This document shows, piece after piece, positions 8,709-17,990 of a DNA stretch of 61,557 bases (positions are counted from its first letter, which is position 1; every line of letters starts with the position of its first letter). Made by a program: the position numbers and the translations under genes. Under the pieces are notes generated by a model that worked only from the letters and a program-made list of their open reading frames with translations, searched no databases and had not been told where the DNA came from. The stretch is from Prevotellaceae bacterium UBA4359 (GTDB lineage: Bacteria; Bacteroidota; Bacteroidia; Bacteroidales; Bacteroidaceae): the NCBI GenBank assembly GCA_002393555.1, contig DGSP01000029.1, forward strand, positions 1 to 61,557, written 5' to 3'.

Positions 8709-11435
8709 TCACTTCTTCAGATACTTCTTTCCACCTTTGATGTAAAATCCCTTGTCAGGAAGAGAAGCAAGTCTGCGACCCGTCAGGTCGTAAATCTCGC
8801 CATCCCCTGCACCCGACCATTCATCCCCTAAATTCTCACCCCCCAACTCCACACTCTCAATTCCTGTAGGAATGTAGTCGGACACCCGTATAAGTTCAAA
8901 GGGATAGTTCTCCAGTTGAGAGGTACTCTCGAATTGCAGCGCACCATCGGCACCCACCGCCCAATAATACGTGCCGCTGGTGACTTTGTTGTAGAACTGA
9001 CAGTAGTCTGTTCCTGCGGCAAACATGATGCGGTGAGGACGGTAAGCCTTTCTGGCCTGCACTCCTCCAATTCGTTTCATGTAGGCATTATCCACCGCCG
9101 AAATCAGGTCGTAGGTTGCAGCGCTCGCCCTGTCCAGATACCACACCTGCGTGTCGTCTGGCTCGTCATCGGCAGCCCTCAGTTTCTCCGAGTCCAGCAC
9201 CGTCAGGTCGCCCTCGCGAGTCAGATAGTGACCGCTCTCGCGATGGCGGATGGTGTAGTAGCCCACATCCACCAGACGGTCCTTCGCCTCCTTCACATAG
9301 ATGCGGTAGTCATAGCGTGTTTCCTGTCCGTCAAAGGTGTAGGTGACCGTGTGGAGTTCCGATGACTCGATGCTCTCAAACGTGAGCGAAGACTTGTTGC
9401 TGCCCGTGTCCCACTGCCAAACGCCACCGGAGCGTGAGGAGTGTACGGCAGGAGCCAGCACCACCTTGTCGCCAGCCGTTGCCACAAGGGTGAGCGTGTC
9501 TCGGAGCGTGGTGCCGTTCAGGATGATGTCGGGGCGCATGTCCGCCACCGTGATGTGGAAAGTCATGATGCTCTCGCCGCCGCCCTGGTTGAAGTAGTGG
9601 CACTCCACGTCTTGTGCCTCTTTCACATCCGTCAGCGTGATGCTGGCCGTCGTCTTGCCGTTGCTCCACTGATAGTTGCCCAATCCTGCCGCATCCGTCA
9701 CTCCGAGTGTGACCGAAGCCCCCTTCAGCACCTCCACCTCGTTGGTCACAGTGGTGGTTCCGTCGTAGGTGACAGATGGTCTCAGTGTGCTCGGACGGCA
9801 GTCGCCCAGCACCGCGATGGCATAACTCTGTTCGCTCTCGATTCCGTTGGCGTTCGTGTAGGTCACACGGTAGAGGTATGAGCGGTTGGCCGTGATGGTC
9901 AGTTCGCGAGTCGTCTCTCCCGTGTTCCACCGCCATTTTCCCGTGTCAGTCTCGCCCTTGGGCAATTGGGGCGACAACGTCACCACTGTGCCGGGAGCCA
10001 AGGCACGGTTCTTGTAGGCCGTGGCTTGGTAGGTGTTGGTCAGTCCGCCCAGTTCGTTGTGCTTCACAGTCTTGCTGCCGTAGGTCATCTGCGGTGTCAG
10101 TTCGGTAGGCACTTGGTCGGCAGGAGCCAGTTGAGGGGTGCGCGTGTTCATCAGCACCGAGTAGCCCAAATGGTCATAGCCGCCGCTCGTGCCACCCTGT
10201 CCGCCTGCATCGATGCCCATGTTCTCGTATGACACCTCCGAGAAGGGCATCCGCACACCCTTCACGCCTTCGTAGTGGCCAATCACCGTGCCCCAATAGG
10301 GACGCATCTGCGCACCCAGGGCAGGCCCCGTCATGAGATTGGAGCGCGAGTCGCTATAGTAGTAGCCGCTGCTGGCATAGTGGTAGTTCGTCCAGGGCAG
10401 CCCTGCCACACTCTGCGTCTGTGCAGCCACATACTCTATGCCAGCGGCGATGCGGTGGTCCATATAGGCAAAGAGGTCATCGCCCTGGTTCCATCCCTGT
10501 TGGGCAATATCTACGGCCAGTCCCAGTGCCATGGCCGAGTGGCCCGTGTCGCGTCCGCTCTCGTTCATCTGTCCCACCTTGCCGTAGGCCCCTGTCTCTT
10601 GTGCCCATTCCGTGGTGGTCACCACCAGATTGCCCCAGAACTCGGCCAGTCCGTCGTTCAGGATGGGGTTGGCCGTGCGTGGGTCTTTGAACGTGCCCAC
10701 TTGGTCATACTTGATGAACGACATGCCTTGGTTGTAGATGAACACGTCGTCGCACAGCACACCTATCGAGATGACCGCCAGTGCATTGCACAGTCCCCAG
10801 TTGCTCCAGTAATGGCCTGGTGCCTGCCACCATTTGTCAGCGTTTTCCCATGTGCCGTTGCGGCCTCGCAGGAAGCCTATACAACCGGGATACCACACAT
10901 CGAGCATCCACTGCTGGAACTTCTTGAAGTCTTCCCGGCTCCATCCTTCATAGTCGCGCATCAATTCGGCGGCCTGGGCAAACTGGTAGCCATACAGGCC
11001 ACGGGCCAAGCACTGGTCCGACGTTCCACTCACAGCCTTCGTGGTGTTACACCATTTCATGAGCACCTGCACGGCATGTTTGGCGTTTTCTTCGGTGCCG
11101 TCAATCTTCCATCGCAAGGCGTTCTGGTAGGCTATCGTGGCTCCACGTGCCGCATTGATGTAGTTCTCGCCCGAGCCGCCGCGCACGATAGTCTCGGCAG
11201 GATAGGTGGCCGCCGAGGCACTCGAATAGGCTGCATTCTTCAACACGTTGTAGGCCGCAGTCACTCGCTCGTTGCCCTCTTTCAGTTGTTGCTTCACTCG
11301 GTCAAAGTCGGCCTGGGTGTGCAGACCGCCCGGATGGCGAAAGCCACGGTCGGCCGTGCTGTACTCCTGTGCCGCAACCGACAGGCTCACCACCGTGGTG
11401 AATGCTGTCAGCATGAGTTTCTTCAATGTTTTCAT
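8709..11435 (-). CDS. Secreted alginate-lyase-fold polysaccharide lyase with C-terminal sorting-like tail
   Basis: 908 residues from ATG 11435; an upstream alternative would add a charged tail before the signal peptide (MKTLKKLMLTAFTTVVSLSVAAQ). Residues about 25-390 form an alginate-lyase-family (PF05426-like) alpha/alpha toroid with motifs NESGRDTGH, GWNQGDDLFAYMDHRI and WWQAPGHYWSNWG. Middle residues are beta-sandwich/Ig-like repeats with YRVTYTNANG and HTVTYTFDG themes. The end, IYDLTGRRL...GFYIKGGKKYLKK, is the short tail common on secreted Prevotella proteins. It should cleave uronic-acid-containing polymers by beta-elimination. It is transcribed in the same direction as the regulator gene but separated from it by 487 bp. 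The exact substrate (alginate, glucuronan or other) is not decidable. Confidence 0.85.
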   Translation of the reverse strand: MKTLKKLMLTAFTTVVSLSVAAQEYSTADRGFRHPGGLHTQADFDRVKQQLKEGNERVTAAYNVLKNAAYSSASAATYPAETIVRGGSGENYINAARGATIAYQNALRWKIDGTEENAKHAVQVLMKWCNTTKAVSGTSDQCLARGLYGYQFAQAAELMRDYEGWSREDFKKFQQWMLDVWYPGCIGFLRGRNGTWENADKWWQAPGHYWSNWGLCNALAVISIGVLCDDVFIYNQGMSFIKYDQVGTFKDPRTANPILNDGLAEFWGNLVVTTTEWAQETGAYGKVGQMNESGRDTGHSAMALGLAVDIAQQGWNQGDDLFAYMDHRIAAGIEYVAAQTQSVAGLPWTNYHYASSGYYYSDSRSNLMTGPALGAQMRPYWGTVIGHYEGVKGVRMPFSEVSYENMGIDAGGQGGTSGGYDHLGYSVLMNTRTPQLAPADQVPTELTPQMTYGSKTVKHNELGGLTNTYQATAYKNRALAPGTVVTLSPQLPKGETDTGKWRWNTGETTRELTITANRSYLYRVTYTNANGIESEQSYAIAVLGDCRPSTLRPSVTYDGTTTVTNEVEVLKGASVTLGVTDAAGLGNYQWSNGKTTASITLTDVKEAQDVECHYFNQGGGESIMTFHITVADMRPDIILNGTTLRDTLTLVATAGDKVVLAPAVHSSRSGGVWQWDTGSNKSSLTFESIESSELHTVTYTFDGQETRYDYRIYVKEAKDRLVDVGYYTIRHRESGHYLTREGDLTVLDSEKLRAADDEPDDTQVWYLDRASAATYDLISAVDNAYMKRIGGVQARKAYRPHRIMFAAGTDYCQFYNKVTSGTYYWAVGADGALQFESTSQLENYPFELIRVSDYIPTGIESVELGGENLGDEWSGAGDGEIYDLTGRRLASLPDKGFYIKGGKKYLKK

Positions 11436-11922
11436 AAGTAAATTGCTTTTTTTGTTCCTTTTTCTTCTCTCTACGAACAAGAAACAGCAAACACTTAGTC
11501 AAAACATCAAAAAAATCGGAAAAAATTTTCTACACCCCCGTTCCTTGCCCATTCGTCTGCCCTGTTTCGCCTTATATGCAACGCCGTTGCACTTATAAAT
11601 TGAGTGCCGTGCAGAATGTAAATTGTACGGCACTCAATTTGCATTCTGCACGGCACTCTGTTTTGTACTGCTCTGCGCCCTCACTTCTCTACCGTCCTCC
11701 ACCCTAAACTCTACGTAAGTTCGGTGTAAGAATTACGCCTTCGGCGGCTTGAAAAGATAAGAAAAAACAAAAAAAAATAAAAAAAAATAGAGAAAATGGA
11801 GTGCTTTTTCTTGTATTTTTTTATTTTTTCTTGTTTTTCTAAAGCCCGCGAAGCGGTAAAAAGAACCTCCGAAATGAAGTTCTCTTATATCGAAATAGGC
11901 GTTAAACTCTAAACCCTAAACC
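11436..11922. other. 487-bp gene-free region with palindromes and an A/T-rich hairpin
   Basis: No credible gene. It contains the palindrome TGCAACGCCGTTGCA at 11577-11591, the 24-bp hairpin at 11602-11658, and a low-complexity stretch at 11750-11840 in which A-runs face T-runs. It serves as the downstream region of the regulator gene and the upstream region of the lyase gene. No clear TAnnTTTG box for the lyase was recognised. Confidence 0.7.
11602..11658. repeat. 24-bp stem hairpin (AGTGCCGTGCAGAAT family)
   Basis: Left arm 11602-11625 pairs with 11635-11658 with a single G-U position and a 9-base loop that itself repeats part of the arm (TACGGCACT). It shares the elements AAATTGTACGG and GCAACGnCGTTGC with the palindrome cluster at 27384-27441, so both look like members of one intergenic repeat family. 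Confidence 0.85.
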
Positions 11923-14541
11923 CTAATCCTTCTCTCCTCTTTCCCTCTCCAGCCATTCGGCAGGGGTGCAGCCTTCGTACTTCTTGAAAGCAGCAAAGAA
12001 GGCCGATTTCTTCAGGCCACACATCTCGGCCAGTGCCACGGTGGCGTATTGGCTGTAGCGCGGGTCGGTGGCTCGGCGTTTGAACTCGTCGATGCGCCGG
12101 CGGTTGATGTAGTCGGCAAAGGAGGTGTGGGCGTGGATGCTGAACACCTGGGAGAGTTTGGCCTGATGCACTCCGATGGCATCGGCGAGGTCGGCTATGC
12201 GCAGGTTGGGGTTGGTGTAGCAAGGTTGGGCGGCCAGATAGTCTTCCACCTTTTTATATAATGTGGCACATTCCTCGTCGGTGAGCCGTTGCCGCTCATA
12301 CATCTTGGCCAGCCGTTCGGCTTCGACGCGTCGGCGGTGTGCCTCCATCTGGCTCTTGTAGGTCTGCACGGCCTCGTGGCGGGCCAGCCAGATGGTGAGC
12401 GCAAGCAGCAGGATGATGACGCTGATGGCCCAGAAGAGGGGGGAGGGGAGATACCAGTAGGTGAGTTGTGTCTGAGTCTCAGGGTGCCCCATGAGCCACA
12501 CGGTGAGTCGGTGCCGCCCCCAGTGCTGCCAGGGCAGGGAGACCATCTCGCCGTCGGTGCAGAGGAGGGTGTCGCCCTGGTCGAGGGTGTATTCGTACAT
12601 CTTGCCGAGGTCGTGGCTGTAGTTGAGCAGCAGGGGCTGGAAGGCGGCGAGTCTGCTGCCGTCCCATTCGGTGCTGTTCATCACCACATGGGCATCAATG
12701 CTGTCGTACAGATGCCGCTGTTGTTCGGGACTGATGGTGACGATGCCGCGTTCGGTGACCATCCAGATGGTGCCGTCACTGGTCTGCATACATTCCTGAT
12801 TCTGGAACCGTGGCGAAGGCAAACCGTCCGCCTCGCTCAGATGGAGTGCGCCTGTGGTGAAATCCTTGTTGACGATGAAAAGTCCCTGACTCGTGCCTAT
12901 CCAGTATTTCCCTTTCATCCAGCGTATGAAGGCGATGTCGCCCATGTGGAATCGCTGATAGAGCGGAATTTCCGCATAGTCACTACAGTCCATCTTGGCC
13001 TTGTAGAGGCGGTTGCCCGACCAGGCCAGGATGTCGCCGTCGGCAGCAGTGGCGAAGTGGAGGGATGGGGCTTGATTGAAGAAGTCCTGCGGAAATCCGC
13101 TCGCCTGCACCGTCTGCATCACGGGGTCGTAGAGATAGAGGCGCGAGAGGCTGCCCACCCATGCCTTGCCCGTTGGGTCGGGCAGGATGTCGGTCAGGTA
13201 CTCATCGGTCAGTTCGCTGTTCTTGCTGTTGAACTGCTGGACGATGTCGAGTTGGGTGTTGAAGATGGTCACGCCCATGTTGCCTGCCACGCAGAGGAAC
13301 TTGCCGTCGGGTGAGATACGTAGGGAGGAGAAACTGCCGTCCTCGACCAGCGGCAGGAGTTCCCCTTGGGGAGTGAGCCGCCTCAGTCCGCTCTCGTAGG
13401 TAGCCACGATGAACTGGTCGGCAAAGAACTCGATGTCTGTCACGATGCTGGCTCCGAGTTCTTCGGGCGAGATGTAGCGTGTGGTGCTGGCAGCCTCGTC
13501 GATGAGGTAAAGGCCCTTGCGGGTGCCGATGACCATCCAGTGGCTGTGTCGGCACAGGCTGCGGGTGGGCAGGGTGGTGGTGTCGAGCGAGCCGAATCGG
13601 TATAGCCCCACCATTTGCCGCACGGTGAGTTGATGGCTGAAGCCCTCCAGATAGTAGCCGTAGTAGTCAATGCCCAGTTGGGGGTCGTGGTTGAAGGTAT
13701 ATACGGCATCGGTCTTCCCGTGGTGTTCGGCCACAATGGTCTGGGTGTGGGTGTCGATGGTGTAGGCACCGCTACCGTCGGTTGACACGTAGAGGAAGCG
13801 TTTGCCGTCGGTGTTGAGGTCGGTGATGACTCTCGAAGGCACTCTCACGCCTCGGCGGGTCTCGTGGGTGCGAGTGTTGAAGACGAGCAGGCCGTCGTTG
13901 CGGGTGCCGATGTGGAGATTCTCGCCTATCAGGGCGATGCAGCGGATGTTGTGGAGCATCAGCGAGTCGGGCAGGCTGTACTTGTCCATCTTGCCGTCGG
14001 GCAGAGAGAGGTGGACGAGCCGTCGTTGGGTGCTCACCCATGCCCCCTTCTTGCCGTCTGGGGCAATGTCGGTCACCGAGTTGCCTCGCGAGATGACACT
14101 GCTCTCGATGGGCAGGGGGGTGTAGTCGTAGCCTTGCTTCATCCAGAGTCCGCCAGAGCCGCCCACCAATGGACCGCAGATGGCGGTCACATCTTCTATT
14201 TCGGGCGCAATCCTTCGGAGGGTGTAGTCCTGGCGGTCCACTTCGTAGAGTCCCGTGGTGCTTCCTGCCAGCAGTTTGTCCTCGTCGGTCTCGCACAGGG
14301 CCAGGATGAAGCCAGTTTCTTGTTTGCTCTCCACACGGGCCACGGTGTGTCCGTTGTAGGAGCGCACCCCTTTGTTGGTGGCCAGCCAGATAAGCCCAGA
14401 CTTGTCCTTGTAAATCTTGAATACGGTTTCGTGTCCCAATCCATCGTAGGAGGTGAGTTGGTCGGAATAGCGTAGGGGTTGAGCCTGAAGGGTGAGACTC
14501 ATAGCACAGAATAAGGCAATAAAAATGGTTAGTCGTAGCAT
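11923..14541 (-). CDS. Membrane one-component regulator: periplasmic propeller + AraC-type DNA-binding domain
   Basis: 872 residues from ATG 14541, which lies just after the -7 box. It has a signal peptide (MLRLTIFIALFCAMSLTLQA), then about 680 residues of two-component-regulator propeller repeats (SGLIWLATNKGVRSYNG, KAWVGSLSRLYLYD, DGTIWMVTERGI) and a Y_Y_Y-like domain. One transmembrane helix follows (PLFWAISVIILLLALTIWLA), then a charged linker and a C-terminal AraC helix-turn-helix pair (LRIADLADAIGVHQAKLSQVF, VALAEMCGLKKSAFFAAFKK). Unlike hybrid two-component systems it lacks histidine-kinase and receiver domains, so ligand binding outside must act directly on the DNA-binding part. Divergent from the ECF-GH88-GH43-lyase operon, which it probably controls. 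Confidence 0.9.
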   Translation of the reverse strand: MLRLTIFIALFCAMSLTLQAQPLRYSDQLTSYDGLGHETVFKIYKDKSGLIWLATNKGVRSYNGHTVARVESKQETGFILALCETDEDKLLAGSTTGLYEVDRQDYTLRRIAPEIEDVTAICGPLVGGSGGLWMKQGYDYTPLPIESSVISRGNSVTDIAPDGKKGAWVSTQRRLVHLSLPDGKMDKYSLPDSLMLHNIRCIALIGENLHIGTRNDGLLVFNTRTHETRRGVRVPSRVITDLNTDGKRFLYVSTDGSGAYTIDTHTQTIVAEHHGKTDAVYTFNHDPQLGIDYYGYYLEGFSHQLTVRQMVGLYRFGSLDTTTLPTRSLCRHSHWMVIGTRKGLYLIDEAASTTRYISPEELGASIVTDIEFFADQFIVATYESGLRRLTPQGELLPLVEDGSFSSLRISPDGKFLCVAGNMGVTIFNTQLDIVQQFNSKNSELTDEYLTDILPDPTGKAWVGSLSRLYLYDPVMQTVQASGFPQDFFNQAPSLHFATAADGDILAWSGNRLYKAKMDCSDYAEIPLYQRFHMGDIAFIRWMKGKYWIGTSQGLFIVNKDFTTGALHLSEADGLPSPRFQNQECMQTSDGTIWMVTERGIVTISPEQQRHLYDSIDAHVVMNSTEWDGSRLAAFQPLLLNYSHDLGKMYEYTLDQGDTLLCTDGEMVSLPWQHWGRHRLTVWLMGHPETQTQLTYWYLPSPLFWAISVIILLLALTIWLARHEAVQTYKSQMEAHRRRVEAERLAKMYERQRLTDEECATLYKKVEDYLAAQPCYTNPNLRIADLADAIGVHQAKLSQVFSIHAHTSFADYINRRRIDEFKRRATDPRYSQYATVALAEMCGLKKSAFFAAFKKYEGCTPAEWLERERGEKD

Positions 14542-14567
14542 CTTAGTCGAGTTTTCTTTTGTCGTGG

Positions 14568-14575
14568 CAAAGATA
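14568..14575 (-). promoter_or_regulatory. -7 box of the propeller-AraC regulator
   Basis: TATCTTTG on the minus strand, with TTTG 20 bases upstream (about 14596-14599). The ATG is 26 bases downstream. Confidence 0.75.
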
Positions 14576-14743
14576 GGGCATTTGCCTAAAAAGACCAAAT
14601 ACTTTGTCCGAAAAATAAGATAGGAATCGAAAAAAAGTTTGGTCAAATGGTTGAGAACGAACAATGTGACAAAAAAGTAGTCCATAACGCTTTGCCCGAA
14701 CCATAAAACTTGCAGAAAGTTTGGCGTGGGGGAAAAAAGGTGA

Positions 14744-14751
14744 TAACTTTG
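14744..14751 (+). promoter_or_regulatory. -7 box of the ECF sigma / polysaccharide operon
   Basis: TAACTTTG with TTTG at 14720-14723, exactly 20 bases apart. The sigma gene starts 29 bases downstream. It faces the regulator promoter with about 170 bp between the two boxes, enough for shared operators. Confidence 0.75.
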
Positions 14752-14780
14752 CGACAGTTTTAACAACTTTTACTGCCTTT

Positions 14781-15275
14781 ATGGACATCATCAAACGCGC
14801 ATTCATCCAGTATCGCCAGTGGCTTGTCAACTATGTGTGCAAGCGTGTGGGCGACTATGCCGATGCCGAGGACATCGTGCAGGATGCTTTTGTGCGGCTG
14901 ATGGAGTTGCAGGTGGGTGTGAGAGAAGAGAGCGTGAGAGGACTGCTGTTCACGACCTGCCACCATCTCGTCCTCGACCGTTTGCGCCGCCGGGTGCTGG
15001 CCGAACGAACCAATATATATATGTACGCGTATGCTGAAATGGCGGTGGAGAACACGGAGCAGAGCCTCAGAGTGAAGGAACTGAAGGAGCAGGAACGGTG
15101 TGCCATCAGCATGATGCCTCCCAAGCGCAGGGAGGTCTATTGCCTGGCTCGATTTGAGGGGCGGAACATTGACGAGATTGCGGCCAACCTGAATGTGAGT
15201 CCGCGCACGGTGGAGGCTCATCTTTTTGCCGGCCGTAAGGAGGTGCGCACGAGGCTCAAGGCATACGCTTCGTAG
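14781..15275 (+). CDS. ECF-type RNA polymerase sigma factor
   Basis: 164 residues from ATG 14781. Region 2 (DYADAEDIVQDAFVRLMEL) recognises the -10 region and region 4 (CLARFEGRNIDEIAANLNVSPRTVEAHL) the -35. It resembles the sigma-70 family of Bacteroidetes polysaccharide loci. No FecR-type anti-sigma gene and no SusC/SusD pair adjoin it, which is unusual. It is the first gene of the operon with GH88, GH43 and lyase genes (54 bp to the next start). It may amplify expression of a distant locus or of its own operon. A start 60 bp upstream is rejected because it lies within the promoter. Confidence 0.9.
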   Translation: MDIIKRAFIQYRQWLVNYVCKRVGDYADAEDIVQDAFVRLMELQVGVREESVRGLLFTTCHHLVLDRLRRRVLAERTNIYMYAYAEMAVENTEQSLRVKELKEQERCAISMMPPKRREVYCLARFEGRNIDEIAANLNVSPRTVEAHLFAGRKEVRTRLKAYAS

Positions 15276-15329
15276 GATGGAGAGAATAGATAAAATGTTT
15301 TGATAATAGTTTGGGTAATAGTTAGTAAG

Positions 15330-16514
15330 ATGAAAAGTTTTTCTGTCTGCCTGTCGGCATTAGGTTTCTGTCTTGGCCTTGTGGGCCATGCTCAGCAGTT
15401 GGACGTGGATGTTCAACTGGACTATTGCCATCGGCAGGTGCAGAGGTCGCTTGTCCAACTGCGTGATGCAGCAGGCAAGATAGACTACACCGTGACGCCA
15501 CGGTGTGTCGAGGCTGGGGAAGAACACTGGACACTACGGAGCGTGAAGACGCCCGAGGAGTGGTGTGCTGGGTTCTTCCCCGGCATTCTCTGGATGGACG
15601 GCGACTCGGCTGAGGCGCGCCGATACACTCAGGAACTGGAGTATCTGGCCTACAGACCTGTGTATGACCACGACTTAGGCTTCATCATGATAGGCAGTTA
15701 TCTGAAGGGTTGGGAGGTGACTCACGATGCCCATTACAAGGAGGTGCTTTTGGCTGCTGCCGACTCGTTGGCCACACTGTTCAATCCTCGTGTGGGCACA
15801 CTGCTCTCGTGGCCCCGAAATGTGCAGATGTTTGGCGGCCACAACACCATCATGGACAACATGATGAACCTGGAACTGCTGTTCTTCTCGGGCAAAAAGG
15901 AGAACTATGACATAGCCGTGAGCCATGCCGACACCACGATGCGCTACCATTTCCGCCCCGACTATACGAGCAACCATGTGGCGGTGTATGACCCACAGAC
16001 TGGCAGACACCTCTACAACTGCACCCATCAGGGTTTTGGCGACAACACGCTCTGGAGTCGCGGACAAGCATGGGCCATCTATGGATACACGATGGTGTAT
16101 CGCTACACTCGCGAACGGCGGTTTCTCGACTTTGCGCAGAAAGTGACAGAGGCTTACCTCTCCCGTCTGCCCGAGGATGGCATCCCGTGGTGGGACATGG
16201 GCGACCCGATGATTCCGCACTCTTTCCGCGATGCCAGTGCGGGAGCGGTGGTGGCCAGTGCGCTGGTCGAACTGTCTCAGTATGTGGATGCGGCCACTTC
16301 GCACCGCTATCTGAACGAGGCAGAGGCGATGCTCCTCACGTTGAGTTCGCCTGCCTATCAGAGCAGGGAGAAGAATCCGGCCTTCTTGCTTCATAGTGTG
16401 GGCAACATGCCTGCTGGCACTGAGGTGGATGCCAGCATCATCTATGCTGACTACTACTATCTGGAGGCTCTCTTGCGGCTGAAGGAACTTCAACATAAAA
16501 CAACTAAAAGATGA
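15330..16514 (+). CDS. GH88 unsaturated glucuronyl hydrolase
   Basis: 394 residues from ATG 15330, with a signal peptide (MKSFSVCLSALGFCLGLVGHA). The alpha/alpha-barrel GH88 signatures are present: WCAGFFPGILW, the catalytic region HDLGFIMIGSYLKGW and WSRGQAWAIYGYTMVYRYT. GH88 enzymes remove the 4,5-unsaturated uronic acid left at the chain end by a polysaccharide lyase, so this enzyme should act on products of the lyases at 17991-20390 and 8709-11435. The stop overlaps the next start (ATGA), indicating translational coupling. Confidence 0.93.
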   Translation: MKSFSVCLSALGFCLGLVGHAQQLDVDVQLDYCHRQVQRSLVQLRDAAGKIDYTVTPRCVEAGEEHWTLRSVKTPEEWCAGFFPGILWMDGDSAEARRYTQELEYLAYRPVYDHDLGFIMIGSYLKGWEVTHDAHYKEVLLAAADSLATLFNPRVGTLLSWPRNVQMFGGHNTIMDNMMNLELLFFSGKKENYDIAVSHADTTMRYHFRPDYTSNHVAVYDPQTGRHLYNCTHQGFGDNTLWSRGQAWAIYGYTMVYRYTRERRFLDFAQKVTEAYLSRLPEDGIPWWDMGDPMIPHSFRDASAGAVVASALVELSQYVDAATSHRYLNEAEAMLLTLSSPAYQSREKNPAFLLHSVGNMPAGTEVDASIIYADYYYLEALLRLKELQHKTTKR

Positions 16515-17986
16515 TGAAAAAAATACTCTTTTCCCTTTCTTTCTTTTTGGCCTTTGTCGCAGGACAGGCACAGATAGTCTATGCTGACTACAGCGACCCC
16601 GATGTGTGCGAGGGTGGTGGGGGTGACTACTGGCTCACGGCCAGCAGTTTTCAGTGTACACCCGGACTGCCCATCCTGCACAGTGCCGACCTCGTGCATT
16701 GGGAGTTGGTGAACTATGCAGTGGAGCGGCTTTTGCCTGTGGAACACTACAACACGGTGCAGCATGGGTGTGGGGTGTGGGCTCCGAGCATTCGTCGGCA
16801 TGGCGACACCTATTATATATATTGGGGCGACCCCGACTATGGCGTTTGGATGGTGAAGACCACCGACCCCCGTGGCCGATGGAGCGAACCCGTGTTGGTG
16901 ATGGAAGGCAAGGGGGTGATAGACACCTGCCCGTTGTGGGATGATGATGGTCGCTGCTATCTGGTGAACGGATGGGCCAACAGCCGTTGTGGCTTCAACA
17001 GTGTGCTGACGGTGCGTGAACTCTCTGCTGATGGCACACGGGTGATAGGGCGGCCTGTGCTGGTCTATGACGGACAGGCGGACGGGAATCACACGATTGA
17101 GGGGCCGAAGTTCTATAAGAAGGGTGGCTACTACTACATCCTCGCCCCAGCCGGAGGTGTGGAGCATGGTTGGCAGGTGGCTCTGCGGAGCAAGAATGTC
17201 TATGGCCCCTACGAGAGTAAGATTGTGTTCAATCAGGATGGCATTCATCAGGGCGGATGGGTGAACGATGGCTTCGTCTGCTTTCAGGAGCGTGGTGCCT
17301 ATGGCCGCATTCTGCATCTGCTCGACGTGAAGATGAAGGATGGGTGGCCCATGATGTCTGTCAGCAAGCAAAATAGGGCACAGGGAGGATGGACGAAGGG
17401 CTGCGAAACATTGGCTTATCAGTGGCATGCCAACTATCAAGATGCCTTTGGATTTCCCACCCATGATGGTGTTCGGGTGTATGGTCACAACGTCTCTCCT
17501 GCCTTCAAGAACCTGTGGGAAGTGCCTAACCTCTATCTGAAGAAGTTTGAAGGCGAGACTTTCATCGACACGCTCCACATGACCATTACAGCCAAGGCCG
17601 AGGGCAGTGAGTCGGGCTTTGTGGTGATGGGGCGTGACTATTGTCGTCTGTCGGTGAGGTTCGATGGTGGGCAGTTTGTGCTGAAGCGCATCATCTGCAA
17701 GAATGCTGATGAAGGAGGCACGGAGACGGAGGAGGTGCTTGCCACAATGAAGGCTCGCAAGTATGGGGCAGGGGCAAGACCCAACTATGAATGTCGGCTA
17801 AGTGTGCGACTTCAGTGCGACAAAGGGGCTGTGTGCCGTTTCGCCTACAGCACCGATGGAATGAACTACATTGATTTGCCCGAACCCTTCCAGGCCCGCG
17901 AAGGCAAATGGATAGGAGCCAAGTATGGTGTGTTCAGCACGGCTCCGCATGGGGCGTCAAAAGGATGGATTGACTTAAAACTATAA
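16511..17986 (+). CDS. GH43-family glycoside hydrolase (xylosidase/arabinofuranosidase type)
   Basis: 491 residues with a signal peptide ending at GQAQ (residue 21). The five-bladed propeller shows the expected acids: Asp29 in YSDPDV (base), the Asp in IDTCPLWDDDGRCYLV and Glu in TIEGPKFYKKGGYYYI (acid). The C-terminal ~150 residues form the beta-sandwich common in GH43 enzymes (SGFVVMGRDYCRLSVRF). It should release arabinose, xylose or a similar sugar from side chains. It overlaps the GH88 gene by 4 bp and is 4 bp ahead of the lyase gene, thus tightly co-transcribed. Confidence 0.9.
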   Translation: MMKKILFSLSFFLAFVAGQAQIVYADYSDPDVCEGGGGDYWLTASSFQCTPGLPILHSADLVHWELVNYAVERLLPVEHYNTVQHGCGVWAPSIRRHGDTYYIYWGDPDYGVWMVKTTDPRGRWSEPVLVMEGKGVIDTCPLWDDDGRCYLVNGWANSRCGFNSVLTVRELSADGTRVIGRPVLVYDGQADGNHTIEGPKFYKKGGYYYILAPAGGVEHGWQVALRSKNVYGPYESKIVFNQDGIHQGGWVNDGFVCFQERGAYGRILHLLDVKMKDGWPMMSVSKQNRAQGGWTKGCETLAYQWHANYQDAFGFPTHDGVRVYGHNVSPAFKNLWEVPNLYLKKFEGETFIDTLHMTITAKAEGSESGFVVMGRDYCRLSVRFDGGQFVLKRIICKNADEGGTETEEVLATMKARKYGAGARPNYECRLSVRLQCDKGAVCRFAYSTDGMNYIDLPEPFQAREGKWIGAKYGVFSTAPHGASKGWIDLKL

Positions 17987-17990
17987 AACG

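Noticed and set aside
11750..11840. A/T-rich stretch as a replication origin
   Set aside because: No DnaA-box cluster or origin genes; it is low-complexity sequence that can fold on itself.
12289..13314. Long plus-strand open frame inside the regulator gene
   Set aside because: Low-complexity antisense translation in a GC-rich gene; the minus-strand frame has clear domains.
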